A DNA stretch of 64,000 nt from Yoonia sp. SS1-5. GTDB lineage: Bacteria > Pseudomonadota > Alphaproteobacteria > Rhodobacterales > Rhodobacteraceae. The notes beneath the pieces were generated by a model that made no database searches, was not told where the DNA came from, and was given only the letters and a program-made list of their open reading frames with translations. Within the stretch, counting starts at the first letter, position 1. Each line of letters begins with the position of its first letter. Positions 1 through 9,131 of the stretch are shown here, piece by piece. A program made the translations under genes and the position numbers. The DNA lies in contig NZ_CP151767.2 of assembly GCF_038443705.2 (NCBI RefSeq), positions 4,021,501 through 4,085,500 of the forward strand, read 5' to 3'.

Positions 1-1728
1 GGTGCGATCATGCTGGTAAAAGAACTGTTCGGCCTCCGCCGCTTCGAAATCCGACAGGCCCAGATTTTCCAGCGCATAGCGTCCCGCGCGCAGCGAACTG
101 TCGAACATTTCCCGCACGATGTCGTTGGCGCCAGCGTTATAAAGCTCGTAGACATGCACACGGTCGCGGGCGCGGGCCACAATATGAAGATCGGGGCGGG
201 CGCGCCGGGCATACGCGACGATCCGGTTGGCTGAGTTCTTGTCATCAACGGCGACAACCAGAACCCTGGCGTCTTCCAACCCTGCCGCATTCAGCAGATC
301 GGGCCGGGTCGGGTCACCAAAAAAGCCCCGATATCCAAATTTGCGCATCATTTGAACGGTCTGCAGGTTGCTGTCGATCACCACGGTCGAAAAACCCGCA
401 CTTTGGACCAGCCGGTTAACGATCTGGCCGAACCGGCCAATCCCGGCAATGATCACGGTTCCTTTCTCGTCCACCTCATCCTCGGGGTGCTGGGCGTGAT
501 CCCCCATGCGTTTGCCCAGAACGTCATGCAGGATGAACAAGAGCGGGGTGATCAGCATTGACAGCGCGACCACCAGCAGCAGCGTCCCTGACAGACCCGG
601 CGACAGGACCCCCTGTTGCACCGAAAAAGAGATCAGCACAAAACCGAACTCACCCGCCTGGGCCAGACCAAGGGTAAACAGCCAGCGGTCCTTGCCCTTT
701 AGTTTGAACAGTACCGCCAGCCCGAACAGGACCAGCCCCTTGATCAGCATCATGCCCAGGGTCAGGCTAATCAGATAAAGCGGTGCCTCGAACAGCAACG
801 CAAAGTTGATCCCGGCACCAACGGTGATGAAGAACAGCCCAAGCAAAAGACCCTTGAACGGTTCAAGGTCGCTTTCCAACTCGTGCCGAAATTCCGAGTT
901 CGCCAGAACAACACCGGCAAGGAACGTCCCCAGCGCCGGGGACAGGCCAACCAGCCCCATCAGAACGGCGATGGACACCACCATCAAAAGCGCCAATGCG
1001 GTATACATCTCGCGCAGGCGGGCATGGTGGATGTAGCGAAACACCGGCCGGGTCAGAAAAATACCCGTCAGGATGACCAGACCAACGGCGCCAAGGGTCA
1101 CAAGCGTCACGCCCCACCCCGGCAGGCCTTCAACGAGGCTGAGGCTTGCATGTGCCGTGTCGTGCCCATCCGTGATCCGTTCAACAGACCCATCTGCCGT
1201 GATCCGCATCGCGACGGGGGCTGCAAGCAGCGGCAGAAAGGCCAGCATCGGGATGACGGCAATGTCCTGCGTCAACAGGACGGAAAATGTCGATCTGCCG
1301 CCGGCGGTCTGCATCAACCCTTTTTCGGACAGGGTTTGCAGCACGATGGCGGTTGAAGACAGCGCAATGACAAAACCGATGGCCAGTGACGTCGCCCAAT
1401 CATAGCCAAGCAGCATCGCAGCCAGCATGATAGCTGTTGTTGTCACGCTGACCTGCAGACCGCCCAAGCCAATCAGCCGGTCGCGCATGTTCCACAACGC
1501 GCGCGGTTCAAGCTCTAGCCCGATCAGGAACAGCATCATCACCACGCCAAATTCGGCAAAATGCTGGATATCAACTGTTTCCGTGCCGACCAGGCCGGTT
1601 ATCGGGCCAATGACGATCCCGGCCAATAGATAGCCAAGCACTGACCCAAGCCCTAACCGGGCGGCCAGCGGGACGGCAATGACCGCAGCACCCAGATAGA
1701 TTGTCGCCTGAAAAAGAAAGCTTTCCAT
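1..1728 (-). CDS. KefB/KefC-type monovalent cation:proton antiporter, 3' end cut by window
   Basis: The frame is open for 576 codons from the ATG at 1728 down to position 1, so the C-terminal end lies outside the window. The first 370 or so residues are a chain of hydrophobic helices typical of the CPA2 exchanger family, including a GLELEPRALW stretch and LSSTAIVLQ. From about residue 420 a Rossmann fold of the TrkA-N type begins with GIGRFGQ. The family exports potassium in exchange for protons at the inner membrane, often gated through the nucleotide-binding domain. The start was chosen because the codon is followed directly by the first helix. The exact ion and any glutathione gating cannot be told from what is visible. 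Confidence 0.9.
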   Translation of the reverse strand, partial: MESFLFQATIYLGAAVIAVPLAARLGLGSVLGYLLAGIVIGPITGLVGTETVDIQHFAEFGVVMMLFLIGLELEPRALWNMRDRLIGLGGLQVSVTTTAIMLAAMLLGYDWATSLAIGFVIALSSTAIVLQTLSEKGLMQTAGGRSTFSVLLTQDIAVIPMLAFLPLLAAPVAMRITADGSVERITDGHDTAHASLSLVEGLPGWGVTLVTLGAVGLVILTGIFLTRPVFRYIHHARLREMYTALALLMVVSIAVLMGLVGLSPALGTFLAGVVLANSEFRHELESDLEPFKGLLLGLFFITVGAGINFALLFEAPLYLISLTLGMMLIKGLVLFGLAVLFKLKGKDRWLFTLGLAQAGEFGFVLISFSVQQGVLSPGLSGTLLLVVALSMLITPLLFILHDVLGKRMGDHAQHPEDEVDEKGTVIIAGIGRFGQIVNRLVQSAGFSTVVIDSNLQTVQMMRKFGYRGFFGDPTRPDLLNAAGLEDARVLVVAVDDKNSANRIVAYARRARPDLHIVARARDRVHVYELYNAGANDIVREMFDSSLRAGRYALENLGLSDFEAAEAEQFFYQHDRT

Positions 1729-1832
1729 AATCTTATATCGCAGCCTTGAACCACCGGCGCAACGTGGCAAACCGCGCCTGCGGCTTCAAATAGCCGCCTT
1801 TTGTAAACAAAGGATGGCGCGTTCCCGCCCGA

Positions 1833-2291
1833 TCAAACGGGCAATGGCGCGTCGGGTTTGACCCGCTCCATCACGATCTGGCTTTGAACCCTGCTGACCG
1901 CTGGATGCGGCAGCAGGACCTGCTGGACCAGCAGGTTCAATGCGGCAAGATCTGCACAATAGACCCGCAACAGGTAGTCCGCCTCGCCCGTCAGGGTCCA
2001 GGCGCCGACGATATCCGGGCGCGTGCGGGTCATGCGCACAAAATCTTGTGCATTCTGCGCTGTATGCGTGGCCATCACGATCTGGATAAAGGCCTGCACA
2101 CGCAGCCCGACCTTTTCCGGCGACAGATAGGCGCGGTAGCCGGCGATGATCCCTTCTGTTTCCAGCCGTTGCCGCCGGCGCCCAGCCTGGGATGGGGACA
2201 TGTTCAATGCCTCGCCAAGACCATGCGCAGTGATGGTTGAGTCGCGCTGCAGGGCAGCCAACAGTTTCAAATCAATCGGGTCGAGTTCCAT
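1833..2291 (-). CDS. Lrp/AsnC family transcriptional regulator
   Basis: A 152-residue protein of normal Lrp length. An N-terminal helix-turn-helix (DLKLLAALQRDSTITAHGL to QAGRRRQRLE, roughly residues 6-50) is followed by a RAM ligand domain with GAWTLTGEADYLLRV near residues 95-110. I chose the ATG at 2291 because the domain begins there; an in-frame upstream ATG at 2369 would add 26 unrelated residues. The gene is divergent from hppD, and in alphaproteobacteria such Lrp regulators often control the neighbouring aromatic amino acid gene. Control of hppD is therefore a fair inference but is not shown by the sequence alone. Confidence 0.9.
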   Translation of the reverse strand: MELDPIDLKLLAALQRDSTITAHGLGEALNMSPSQAGRRRQRLETEGIIAGYRAYLSPEKVGLRVQAFIQIVMATHTAQNAQDFVRMTRTRPDIVGAWTLTGEADYLLRVYCADLAALNLLVQQVLLPHPAVSRVQSQIVMERVKPDAPLPV

Positions 2292-2317
2292 GCGGATATC
2301 GCGCGCTTTCGGCTTCA

Positions 2318-2340
2318 ATAATGCGCAATACTCGCATATT
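2318..2340. promoter_or_regulatory. candidate Lrp-family operator between lrp and hppD
   Basis: An inverted repeat, ATGCG at 2321-2325 and CGCAT at 2333-2337 with a 7-bp AT-rich centre, sits in AT-rich flanks in the divergent intergenic region. Size and spacing suit an Lrp-type dimer site. This is inference from symmetry and position. Confidence 0.4.
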
Positions 2341-2420
2341 TTGTCCGATACTTCTACAAGTTTGCTCAACTTCGCCGGAAATCACGCGCTATGATCCCCC
2401 TAACAAGAGGAGATGACACC

Positions 2421-3515
2421 ATGGGACCTTTTCCACATGACGCGCCAAAGGCGACAATCACCGATGAGAATCCGGCAGGCACTGACGGGTTTGAATTTGT
2501 CGAATTCGCCCATCCCGAGCCCGAAACCCTGCGCGACCTGTTCACCAAAATGGGCTACACGCATACCGCGACGCACAAGACCAAGGATATTCAGCTTTGG
2601 CAGCAGGGCGATATTACCTATGTGATCAATAACGAATCGGGCAGTCATGCCCGCGAATTTGTCGCGCAGCATGGCCCATGTGCGCCATCCATGGGATGGC
2701 GGGTTGTTGATGCCCAGCATGCTTTTGACCATGCCGTCAGCAAAGGGGCCGTTCCCTATGAAGGGGATGGCAAGATGATGGATGTCCCGGCCATTCAGGG
2801 CATCGGCGGTAGCCTGATCTATTTCATCGACCAGTATTACGAGGCGAACCCGTATAACACCGCGTTCAACTGGGTCTCCAAGGCGCATCCCGGCGGCGTC
2901 GGCTTTCATTATCTCGACCACCTGACCCATAATGTTCACAAGGGGAACATGGATACCTGGTTCAAATTCTACGGGGACCTGTTCAATTTCAAGGAAATCC
3001 GTTTCTTCGATATTGAGGGCAAGTTCACCGGGCTTTTGTCGCGGGCGCTGACATCACCGTGTGGGCGGATCCGTATTCCGATCAACGAAGACCGGGGCGA
3101 GACCGGGCAGATCGTGGAATACCTGCGTCGCTACAATGGGGAAGGTATTCAGCATATCGCCGTCGGCGCGCATGACCTTTACGCCGCAACCGACGAGATC
3201 GCCGAACGCGGTATCAAGTTCATGCCCAAGCCACCCGAGGCCTATTACGATCTCAGCTATGACCGCGTGGTCGGCCATGACGAGCCCAAGGACCGGATGA
3301 TGAAACACGGCATCCTGATCGACGGCGAGGGTGTGGTTGATGGGGGCGAGACCCGCATCCTGCTGCAGATATTCTCGAAAACCGTGATTGGGCCGATCTT
3401 CTTTGAATTCATTCAACGTAAGGGCGATGACGGATTTGGCGAAGGAAACTTCAAGGCATTGTTCGAAAGTATCGAAGCTGATCAGATCGAACGGGGTGTG
3501 CTGAAGGCAGGTTAA
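2421..3515 (+). CDS. hppD: 4-hydroxyphenylpyruvate dioxygenase
   Basis: This enzyme converts 4-hydroxyphenylpyruvate to homogentisate with iron and O2, the second step of tyrosine breakdown. The 364-residue length is normal. The three iron ligands of the family are present: His167 in the DHLTHNV motif, His245 in GIQHIAVGA and Glu329 in PIFFEFIQRKGD. The C-terminal GFGEGNF motif, which closes the active site, is intact. The start at 2421 has a strong Shine-Dalgarno, AGAGGAGA, eight bases upstream; an upstream ATG at 2391 lacks one. The stop overlaps the stop of the convergent gene by 4 nt, so the two genes share almost no terminator space. Confidence 0.97.
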   Translation: MGPFPHDAPKATITDENPAGTDGFEFVEFAHPEPETLRDLFTKMGYTHTATHKTKDIQLWQQGDITYVINNESGSHAREFVAQHGPCAPSMGWRVVDAQHAFDHAVSKGAVPYEGDGKMMDVPAIQGIGGSLIYFIDQYYEANPYNTAFNWVSKAHPGGVGFHYLDHLTHNVHKGNMDTWFKFYGDLFNFKEIRFFDIEGKFTGLLSRALTSPCGRIRIPINEDRGETGQIVEYLRRYNGEGIQHIAVGAHDLYAATDEIAERGIKFMPKPPEAYYDLSYDRVVGHDEPKDRMMKHGILIDGEGVVDGGETRILLQIFSKTVIGPIFFEFIQRKGDDGFGEGNFKALFESIEADQIERGVLKAG

Positions 3516-6247
3516 CCCGAGGGGATCTGGATCGCATAGGTGCGACCGCGCTTGACGTAGTTCAGCGCGTCGTCACCGATGGCGGTCACCTGACCCCCAT
3601 CAAGTTGGCTGCCGACCTGCACACGCACGTAACGCCCATTTGAAAGCCGCACCAGCGCGCGTCGCGCATTTGGCCGCCCATAGACCCCAATCAGATTGAT
3701 GTCGCGCAGCCTGATCGCATCTTCGAGTGTTGCGGCCCGTGCTACGCCACCCGGAACGGGCGCAAAGTCGCGTGGGGCGACGGGTGCCGCTGCTGCAGGT
3801 TGCTGTACAGGCGGTGGGGCGGGCGTTGCCACGACGGCCGCTGTGCTGGCTTGTTGTGGTGCCGCACTGGGACGTGGCTGTGCGGCTGCAACGACCTGGG
3901 CAAAATTGCGCGGCCGCGTGTTTGGGCGGCGTGACTGCGTGACCGCACTGGCCGTTGCATCAACAAAGTCTGTTGCTGCGGTTTCTTCCTCGATCGAGGC
4001 GATGATCGAGGTGATATCGGGATTGCTTGGCAAGGCCGATGGCGTGGTCAGCCCCTCAGGCCGCAACCGGGGGCGCAATGTCGCCAATGTGGGATCGGCC
4101 GGTGGCAGGTCAGTCGCGTCTTCGGCCGGTTCAGGCTGCAAACCATCAAGTGAAACCGCGCCAGGCGTTGCGTCGAGGCTTGCATCAAGCACGTCGTCGG
4201 TGAGATCCTCAGCCGCGCTGCCCAGATTGCCGGGCCGCAGTGGTGGCGTCACGGCAGGCGGGCCTTGGACAAGGATGACACCCTCGGGTGGTGGCGCCAA
4301 AACGGCCAGGCGCTCCAGATCGGTTTCGGTGACGGTCGGGCGTGCCCGGACATTCAGATCAGGCAACCCCGCATAGACAATGGCACCTTCCGGCGTCACG
4401 GCCCCTTCGGGCGTTGCGGCGATGGCACCATCCGCATCAAGCGTAAATGTCGCATCTGGCGGTGGCGGATTGCTGGGCGCCAGAAAACTAAGGTCAGGTG
4501 CCAGTTCCTGTGTCTGTCGCAGCGTTGGCTGGGCGATCCGGGCGGGGGCGGCGATCAGGTCCGGCACCCCTTCGACCGTGGGCGATGTGGTGCGCGGCGC
4601 GCCAAGGGGCCGGGGCGCGCGTTGCCACACACCGGTGGTCGCATAGACCTGCTGCGCCTCATCGGGGCTTAGCACCCGGCCGACGACAACCGGCGCGCCT
4701 TCGGTAGCAGCCGGGGCGGTTTCAGCGTCCTGTGCGGGCGGGTTGGCAAATGGCGGCAAAACACTGTCCGGCGCGCTGGCGACGGGTAGTGCCGCAAAAT
4801 CAACGGGTTCGTAAAGGCCCGGTGCAACGGCCTGCGCGGGGGCAGCGGCGACGGCTGTCGGTGCGGGGACAGTCCCTTGATCAAAGACGGGCAATTGCGG
4901 GCCTGCACCGGCGGTTGGTGCAGCCACCATTTCAACGTCTGCCGTTGCGGGTATCGCGGCCGCGTCGGTGGGGCCTGCGGGTTCGGGCGCGTCGCCATAT
5001 TGCGTCCAGGCAAGCAGGCCAAGTGCGGCGATGCCTATGACGGCAGCTGTTCCGACAAGCAATCTGCGATTTGCATTTGCGGGTGGGGCATCCACCACAC
5101 GTGGCTGACTGCGGCCCGTGGGTTCCGCAATCAGGGACTGCGCGGACCCAAGCGCCGGCGCAGAACTCATATGTGCCGGAACAACCGGTGTGCGCGAGCC
5201 TACCGCGCGGCGGCGCAGTCGCTGGGCCTGCCCGGGCTGTCGCGGATGATATTCCGCGATGATCGGATCAGGGGCCAAAAGCGTTGTGGCGCTGGCGGTT
5301 TCCGTGACTTTCGGTTTCCGGGGCGGCGTTTTTGCAGCAGGCTCTGCGGCCGCATCCTTGGCCGCTGCAGTTGTCTTCGTCGCCTTGCCCTTTTTCGGCT
5401 TTTTCGCCGCCTTGCGCTTTTTAGGCGCGGCAGGTGCAGGGCTGTCGGGCGTTGTCGTTTCAGCCTTTGGTGCGTCCGGCGCGGGCGCGTCTTCAACGGG
5501 CGTCACGGCGGTATCGTCTGCTACGGCGGGCGTTTCATCCGGTGCTGGCGCATCTGCCGTCTTTGGGGCAATCGGATCTGGTTGTTTGGCGGGCGCGCTT
5601 TCGACCACCGGGTCCGTCGCGACCTCGCTGAGCAGACAGGCGAGGTCGTTTTCCGGCGTCGGAGGCAGCTCGTCTTCGGGAATATCAAAGATCAAAAGCC
5701 GGGATTTGATCCGGGTGCCAACGCTCATGACCGGCAGAATATCACGTTCCACCCGACCCTGCGGGCCCAGAACGTCATGCATCATGCGGGTCGGACCAAA
5801 GAACACTTCGCTTTGAAAGGTGAACGGTTCCGGGATCGCAACAAATGAGACGGGATTGAAACGATGGGCGCGGGCAAAAGATTCTGCCTCGTCAAGGGTT
5901 TCGCGGGCAACGGCGGCAATATGGGTGCGGCCACCCCGGCGATCGCAATCAATGACCAGATCGGCCAGATCATAAGGGGTCGCCCCTTCAAGGGCCGCGT
6001 TGATGTCAGCCTCTGTCGTTCGGGTCGTGTCCAGGGCAAGATACTTGATCTGGTCGAGCGGGATGATGAGTTTCGTGATCATCCCGCCGGGTTCAAGTGC
6101 CATCGCCTTGCTGCGCAAATCGGCCAGAACATTGTCCAGATCGGGGTCTTCGACGTCAGCTTTTCCAACCAATTGCCAACCGCCCGTCACGCGGTGCAGC
6201 AATTCGATCCCGTCAAACGAGAGCGTCAGTGCGAAATTCGTCGTCAT
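3512..6247 (-). CDS. large membrane protein with PilM/GspL-like N-terminus and PilP/GspC-like C-terminus
   Basis: A 911-residue protein. Residues 1-190 look like the cytoplasmic actin-like fold of PilM or GspL (segments such as LIIPLDQIKYLALD and NAALEGATPYDLADLVID). Residues 200-390 are a low-complexity Ala/Pro/Lys-rich linker with a basic KKRKAAKKPKKGK patch. One membrane helix lies at about 395-415. A very long Pro/Ala-rich periplasmic region follows, and the last 70 residues (DINLIGVYGRPNARRALVRL, then VGSQLDGGQVTAIG) resemble the PilP/GspC homology region. It may link cytoplasm and outer membrane in a secretion or pilus-like machine, but no such machine is encoded nearby. The domain calls are from pattern recognition and need a profile search. 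Confidence 0.6.
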   Translation of the reverse strand: MTTNFALTLSFDGIELLHRVTGGWQLVGKADVEDPDLDNVLADLRSKAMALEPGGMITKLIIPLDQIKYLALDTTRTTEADINAALEGATPYDLADLVIDCDRRGGRTHIAAVARETLDEAESFARAHRFNPVSFVAIPEPFTFQSEVFFGPTRMMHDVLGPQGRVERDILPVMSVGTRIKSRLLIFDIPEDELPPTPENDLACLLSEVATDPVVESAPAKQPDPIAPKTADAPAPDETPAVADDTAVTPVEDAPAPDAPKAETTTPDSPAPAAPKKRKAAKKPKKGKATKTTAAAKDAAAEPAAKTPPRKPKVTETASATTLLAPDPIIAEYHPRQPGQAQRLRRRAVGSRTPVVPAHMSSAPALGSAQSLIAEPTGRSQPRVVDAPPANANRRLLVGTAAVIGIAALGLLAWTQYGDAPEPAGPTDAAAIPATADVEMVAAPTAGAGPQLPVFDQGTVPAPTAVAAAPAQAVAPGLYEPVDFAALPVASAPDSVLPPFANPPAQDAETAPAATEGAPVVVGRVLSPDEAQQVYATTGVWQRAPRPLGAPRTTSPTVEGVPDLIAAPARIAQPTLRQTQELAPDLSFLAPSNPPPPDATFTLDADGAIAATPEGAVTPEGAIVYAGLPDLNVRARPTVTETDLERLAVLAPPPEGVILVQGPPAVTPPLRPGNLGSAAEDLTDDVLDASLDATPGAVSLDGLQPEPAEDATDLPPADPTLATLRPRLRPEGLTTPSALPSNPDITSIIASIEEETAATDFVDATASAVTQSRRPNTRPRNFAQVVAAAQPRPSAAPQQASTAAVVATPAPPPVQQPAAAAPVAPRDFAPVPGGVARAATLEDAIRLRDINLIGVYGRPNARRALVRLSNGRYVRVQVGSQLDGGQVTAIGDDALNYVKRGRTYAIQIPSG

Positions 6248-6338
6248 TTCGTGCGTCTAACACCTGTTGGTACTGGCAAAAAGCATTTTGCTTAACGTCG
6301 GTTAACACTACAGCACAAAGCTGCCGACGCCAAGGGCG

Positions 6339-6362
6339 GGACCGGCCCCGCAGGACCGGTCC
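6339..6362. terminator. GC-rich hairpin downstream of metY
   Basis: GGACCGG (6339-6345) pairs perfectly with CCGGTCC (6356-6362) around a 10-nt loop. The T run follows on the plus strand, whereas both flanking genes run on the minus strand, so as a terminator for metY it is weak and would lack a proper U tract. Confidence 0.4.
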
Positions 6363-6368
6363 TTTTGG

Positions 6369-7661
6369 TCAGGCCGAGGCCTTGGCCAGGGCCTGATCCA
6401 GATCAGCGATCAGATCGTCAGCATCTTCGATCCCAATCGACAGGCGCACGATGTTCGGACCGGCGCCTGCGGCCTCTTGCTGTTCAGTGGTCAACTGCCG
6501 GTGCGTGGTGCTGGCAGAGTGAATGATCAGGCTGCGCGTGTCGCCCAGATTGGCCACGTGGCTGAAAATCTCAAGGCTGTCGACAAGCTTGACGCAGGCA
6601 TCATAGCCGCCTTTCACCGCAACGGTGAACAATGCGCCAGCACCCTTTGGGCAAATCTTGGGGACCAGCTTGTTATAGGGTGACGAGGGCAGACCAGCAT
6701 AGGTGACATAATCAACCCGGTCGTCTTTCTCGAGCCATGTGGCAAGCTTCATCGCATTCTCGACATGGCGGTCCATCCGCAGGCTGAGGGTCTCGATCCC
6801 CATCAAGGTGTAATGGGCGGCTTGCGGGTTCATTGTCATGCCCAGATCACGCAGGCCGATTGCAATGCCGTGGAACGTAAAGGCCAGCGGGCCAAAGGTC
6901 TCGGCGAATTTCAGACCGTGATAGGCGGGCTCGGGCGCGCTGAGCGAGGGGAATTTGTCATTGGCCTGCCAGTCGAATTTGCCGCTATCGACAACGCAAC
7001 CGCCGGTGACCGTGCCATTGCCCGTCAGGTATTTGGTGGTGGAATGCACCACTAGGGTCGCCCCGTGTTCGATCGGGCGGCACAGATAGGGGGTGGCCGT
7101 GGTGTTATCGACGATCAGGGGAATGCCAGCATCATCTGCCACGGCCGAGATCGCATCAAGATCGGTGATATGGCCACCGGGATTGGCGACGGCCTCGCAA
7201 AAGACGGCGCGCGTATCGTCGTCGATAGCGTCCTTGACCGCCTTGTGATCGTCAAAATCAACAAATTTGGCAGACCAGCCAAAGCGTTTGATGGTCTGGC
7301 TGAACTGCGTCACCGTGCCGCCATAAAGGCGGGTCGACACGACAATGTTGCGGCCCGGGGCCATCAGCGGAAACAGCGCCATGATCTGCGCGGCATGCCC
7401 GGACGAGCAGCATACACCACCAACGCCGCCTTCCAGCGTGGCGATCCTTTCGCCCAATGCGGCAACTGTCGGGTTGGTCAGGCGCGAATAAATATAGCCA
7501 ACTTCCTGAAGGTTAAACAGCGCCGCCGCATGATCGGCATCGCGAAAGACATAAGCAGTTGTCTGGTAAATCGGCACCTGACGGGCCCCTGTTGCGGGGT
7601 CCGGGCGGGCGCCCGCGTGGATTTGCAGCGTGTCAAAACCATATGTGGGTTCATCGGCCAT
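6369..7661 (-). CDS. metY: O-acetylhomoserine sulfhydrylase (aminocarboxypropyltransferase)
   Basis: A PLP enzyme that joins sulfide (or a thiol) to O-acetylhomoserine to make homocysteine in methionine synthesis. The 430-residue length suits MetY rather than the shorter cystathionine enzymes. Visible family marks are QTTAYVF near residue 32, the SSGHAAQ segment, the VDNTTATPYLCRP loop and the PLP lysine in HSTTKYLTGNG near residue 209. The start ATG at 7661 is preceded by AGGGAGAG. The gene is divergent from the VOC gene with only 89 bp between them; I saw no SAM riboswitch there. Confidence 0.92.
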   Translation of the reverse strand: MADEPTYGFDTLQIHAGARPDPATGARQVPIYQTTAYVFRDADHAAALFNLQEVGYIYSRLTNPTVAALGERIATLEGGVGGVCCSSGHAAQIMALFPLMAPGRNIVVSTRLYGGTVTQFSQTIKRFGWSAKFVDFDDHKAVKDAIDDDTRAVFCEAVANPGGHITDLDAISAVADDAGIPLIVDNTTATPYLCRPIEHGATLVVHSTTKYLTGNGTVTGGCVVDSGKFDWQANDKFPSLSAPEPAYHGLKFAETFGPLAFTFHGIAIGLRDLGMTMNPQAAHYTLMGIETLSLRMDRHVENAMKLATWLEKDDRVDYVTYAGLPSSPYNKLVPKICPKGAGALFTVAVKGGYDACVKLVDSLEIFSHVANLGDTRSLIIHSASTTHRQLTTEQQEAAGAGPNIVRLSIGIEDADDLIADLDQALAKASA

Positions 7662-7750
7662 GTTTTCTCTCCCTTTGAATTCTTATTGCGCAAGGTGTAG
7701 GCGGAAAATGAGAGGCGCTCAACGGCCCGCCCAAAAAAGAGGAACTTTCC

Positions 7751-8164
7751 ATGCCTGTCCCTTTCCATCTGGCGTTTCATGTTTCGGATTTGGATGCCGC
7801 CCGAGAATTCTATTCCGGTCCTCTGGGGGCCAAGGAAGGCCGGTCAACGGATACCTGGGTGGATTTCGATTTCTTCGGGCATCAACTTAGCCTGCATCTG
7901 GGTGAACCCTTTGCCAATGCGCCGACCGGACAGGTCGGCGATCACATGGTGCCGATGCCGCATTTCGGGGTGGTCCTGCCGCTGGATGACTGGACCGCGC
8001 TGGCCGGGCGGTTGGAAGAGTATCAGACCGATTTCATCATTGCCCCCTCTGTGCGGTTCAAGGGTGAGCCGGGCGAGCAATGGACAATGTTCTTCCGCGA
8101 TCCGTCGGGGAACCCGATCGAGGTGAAAGGGTTTGCCGACCAAAGCGGCGTCTTTGCGAATTGA
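7751..8164 (+). CDS. VOC (glyoxalase/bleomycin resistance) family protein
   Basis: A 137-residue protein with a single vicinal-oxygen-chelate fold. HLAFHVSDLDAAREFY opens the first beta-alpha-beta half, MPHFGVVLPLDDWTAL the second, and FFRDPSGNPIEVKGF closes the domain with its terminal Glu. Residues His6, His72 and Glu125 are likely metal ligands by family position. The substrate cannot be told. It is divergent from metY and 39 bp upstream of the nuclease-like lipoprotein gene, with which it may be co-transcribed. Confidence 0.85.
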   Translation: MPVPFHLAFHVSDLDAAREFYSGPLGAKEGRSTDTWVDFDFFGHQLSLHLGEPFANAPTGQVGDHMVPMPHFGVVLPLDDWTALAGRLEEYQTDFIIAPSVRFKGEPGEQWTMFFRDPSGNPIEVKGFADQSGVFAN

Positions 8165-8203
8165 CAAACAACGTGACGCGGGCCGGGCAAGCAGGAGAAA
8201 GTG

Positions 8204-9121
8204 ATGATCATCAAGGTATTGCGTCTTCTGGGGCTTGTTTTTGGTGTGCTTCTGGCCGTGGTTGGGTGCCAGACGATCCGCAATTCGGGGGGCGGTGACT
8301 TGCCGGACCGGTCTGCGCAAACGCTGCGGGTCGGCACCTATAACGTCCATTACATCATCGTCAGCCGACAGACCGGGGCCTGGTCCGTGGGCGATTGGGA
8401 ACGGCGCAAGGTACCTTTGGATCAGGCGTTCAAGGCGCTGGATGCGGATATTGTCGGGTTTCAGGAAATGGAAAGCTTTGCGTTCGGCAACGCGCCGGTC
8501 ACAAACCTGACGCTGGACTGGTTGTTGGCCAATAATCCCGACCACGCGGCCGCCGCAGTTGGCGATCCGGCGGTATTCCCATCGACCCAGCCCATCCTGT
8601 ACCGGCCCGCACGGCTGCGGCTGATTGATCAGGGGTGGTTCTTTTTTTCTAAGACGCCTGACGTCATCTATTCGCGCACCTTCAACGGGTCTTTCCCGGC
8701 ATTCGCCTCTTGGGCGCAGTTTCGGGACCTGAAGACTGATCAACAGTTTCGCGTGCTGAATATCCACACCGATTACGCAAGCCGGTCGAACAGATTGCAG
8801 TCCATCGCATTGGTCACTGACCGGATCAGGCCATGGATGGATGCGGGCGAAAACCTCTTTGTGATTGGCGATCTCAATGCGCGGCTGGGCGACAGATCAG
8901 TGCGTATGCTGGAAACGGCAGGGCTGACATTCGCGCCGGTCAAAGGATCGACCTACCACTTTAACCGGGGGCTGAACCTGTTTGGCGCCATCGACCACAT
9001 TGCCCATGCGGGGCAGGTGACCCGTGTCGGCGGTCCGCATGTCCTGCGCGAGAGATTTGCGGGTGAGTGGCCAACCGATCACTACCCGGTTGTCGCCGAT
9101 TTTGTTTTGACCGAACCCTAG
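8204..9121 (+). CDS. endonuclease/exonuclease/phosphatase-family lipoprotein
   Basis: A 305-residue protein with a lipoprotein signal: a hydrophobic stretch ending VVGC, giving Cys22 as the lipidated residue. The mature part carries the EEP fold signatures: GTYNVHY (Asn metal ligand), GFQEMESF (catalytic Glu), VIGDLNARLGD (Asp/Asn pair) and the terminal TDHYPVVADF (Asp-His). It is therefore probably a membrane-anchored periplasmic phosphodiesterase or nuclease. I placed the start at the ATG at 8204, six bases after AGGAG, rather than the adjacent GTG at 8201. Substrate unknown. Confidence 0.85.
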   Translation: MIIKVLRLLGLVFGVLLAVVGCQTIRNSGGGDLPDRSAQTLRVGTYNVHYIIVSRQTGAWSVGDWERRKVPLDQAFKALDADIVGFQEMESFAFGNAPVTNLTLDWLLANNPDHAAAAVGDPAVFPSTQPILYRPARLRLIDQGWFFFSKTPDVIYSRTFNGSFPAFASWAQFRDLKTDQQFRVLNIHTDYASRSNRLQSIALVTDRIRPWMDAGENLFVIGDLNARLGDRSVRMLETAGLTFAPVKGSTYHFNRGLNLFGAIDHIAHAGQVTRVGGPHVLRERFAGEWPTDHYPVVADFVLTEP

Positions 9122-9131
9122 GTTCCTGACC

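Noticed and set aside
4877..5848. Plus-strand frame of 323 codons opposite the PilM/GspL-like gene
   Set aside because: Composition is dominated by Arg, Gly and Cys, which is typical of reading the complement of an Ala/Pro-rich gene.
7662..7750. SAM riboswitch in front of metY
   Set aside because: The 89-bp gap is too short to hold a recognisable SAM-II or SAM-I core together with the two divergent promoters, and the conserved motifs are absent.
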